Origin: an uncultured Holophagaceae bacterium
GTDB lineage: Bacteria; Acidobacteriota; Holophagae; Holophagales; Holophagaceae
Assembly: GCA_903937385.1 (NCBI GenBank)
Contig: CAIZZF010000007.1
Span: 30,403-94,402, forward strand
Direction of reading: 5' to 3'
DNA length: 64,000 bases
Shown here: positions 63,432-64,000 of the stretch, one piece after another
Position numbering within the stretch: position 1 is the first letter of the stretch
Layout: each line of letters begins with the position of its first letter
Made by a program: the position numbers and the translations under genes
The notes under the pieces: model-generated
Seen by the model: only the letters and a program-made list of their open reading frames with translations
The model's database searches: none
What the model was told of the DNA's origin: nothing

Positions 63432-63884
63432 TCAGTGACGGGGGACCGGCTCCAACCGGGCATCTATCCAAGCCACGAGGTCGGTCACCCGGTACAGGAC
63501 CCTCCGCATCCCCATCTTGATGGCAGGCGGTCCCTCGTTGCGCATCCGCATCTGGGCCAAGGTAGATCGGGACAACCCCAAGAACTTCGCAGCCTCCTTG
63601 CTCCCGATGCAGTGGCGCTCCACATCCGTAGGCACCGGCTGCACCAGGGATGGCCGCGCCTCCATAGACGAGAAGACCCCGAGGACCATCGCCTCCAGGG
63701 AGGTGAGTCGCTCTCGGATCGTTCTCAGCTCGGTGTGGAGGTCGGCCAAGTTGTTGGCCTTCTCGATCCATGCCACCTTCCGCTCTATGGCGGCCCTCGC
63801 CTCTTCCAACCTGCGGCGAGAGACCTCAGCAGGGTCCCCTCCGTGGGCGGGGGTGGAGTAGTAGGTTCGGTGTCGTGGGCTCAT
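63432..63884 (-). CDS. AlpA/HTH_17-type DNA-binding protein with coiled coil
   Basis: A 150-residue protein. The N-terminal half is a charged coiled coil (RRLEEARAAIERKVAWIEKA). The C-terminal 55 residues form an excisionase-type helix-turn-helix (GSKEAAKFLGLSRSTLAQM, then RRVLYRVTDLVAWI). AGGAGG precedes the ATG at 63884; the longer open frame is rejected. Proteins of this kind act as excisionases or regulators on integrated elements. The 189-bp gap to the kinase gene is AT-rich and holds no supported gene. Confidence 0.7.
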   Translation of the reverse strand: MSPRHRTYYSTPAHGGDPAEVSRRRLEEARAAIERKVAWIEKANNLADLHTELRTIRERLTSLEAMVLGVFSSMEARPSLVQPVPTDVERHCIGSKEAAKFLGLSRSTLAQMRMRNEGPPAIKMGMRRVLYRVTDLVAWIDARLEPVPRH

Positions 63885-64000
63885 CGGTGTCCTCCTGATG
63901 GATGAGAACGGCACATTGCCCCGAGACCAGCGGCCCGTCAATACCCCCGAGACTGGCAGCACCTACGACACGGCGACCGTGATCACGACCGAGCCGAACG

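Noticed and set aside
63251..63463. 70-codon minus-strand frame after the element-borne kinase
   Set aside because: AT-rich non-coding character, overlaps the AlpA-like gene and has no ribosome site.
63898..64000. possible start of a gene running off the right edge
   Set aside because: The frame is open for 34 codons but lacks a ribosome site on this strand and has no recognisable sequence; too short to support.

Overview
This 64 kb window is GC-rich, densely coding bacterial DNA. The gene mix points to Acidobacteriota, class Holophagae (Geothrix/Holophaga-like), with moderate confidence. Supporting signs are a periplasmic nitrate reductase, Feo iron uptake, a corrinoid one-carbon module and many PAS histidine kinases. 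The taxonomic call is inference; no marker such as 16S rRNA is present.

Layout. 1-26 kb is ordinary chromosome: a partial Spy/CpxP-like gene, recO, an unusual chemoreceptor-like membrane protein, the RNase P RNA gene, an MFS transporter, a methyltransferase, a Fur regulator facing a tautomerase/winged-helix protein, adenosine deaminase, a DHH phosphoesterase, ribA, a pseudouridine synthase, pgsA, feoAB plus a Cys-rich partner, a zinc peptidase pair, a radical SAM enzyme, a CvfB-like S1 protein and a complete RND tripartite efflux operon. 26-37 kb holds metabolic genes: nitroreductase, napAB, aldo/keto reductase, a YbaK-type deacylase, a fluoroacetate-dehalogenase-like hydrolase, an amino-acid permease and a DEAD-box helicase.

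37-53 kb is a signalling cluster. On the minus strand five genes overlap end to start: corrinoid reductive activator, corrinoid protein, UroD-family methyltransferase, DUF1638 protein and a 1168-residue hybrid histidine kinase. This looks like one transcription unit tying corrinoid methyl transfer to a phosphorelay, and it is the most interesting system here. Divergent from it are a membrane sensor kinase and a receiver-kinase. Next come a histidine kinase gene broken by one amber codon and a CheB-CheR-PAS fusion.

From 53.55 kb to the right edge lies an integrated element. Its left boundary is a tRNA-Met(CAT) 3-prime fragment beside a tyrosine integrase, an excisionase-like gene and a divergent repressor-like gene. 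Its cargo is a secreted transglutaminase and a second CheB-CheR-PAS fusion plus hybrid kinase pair. That pair repeats the order and the 16-nt spacing of the chromosomal pair just outside the element, whose kinase is broken. The right end of the element and the intact tRNA should lie beyond position 64000.
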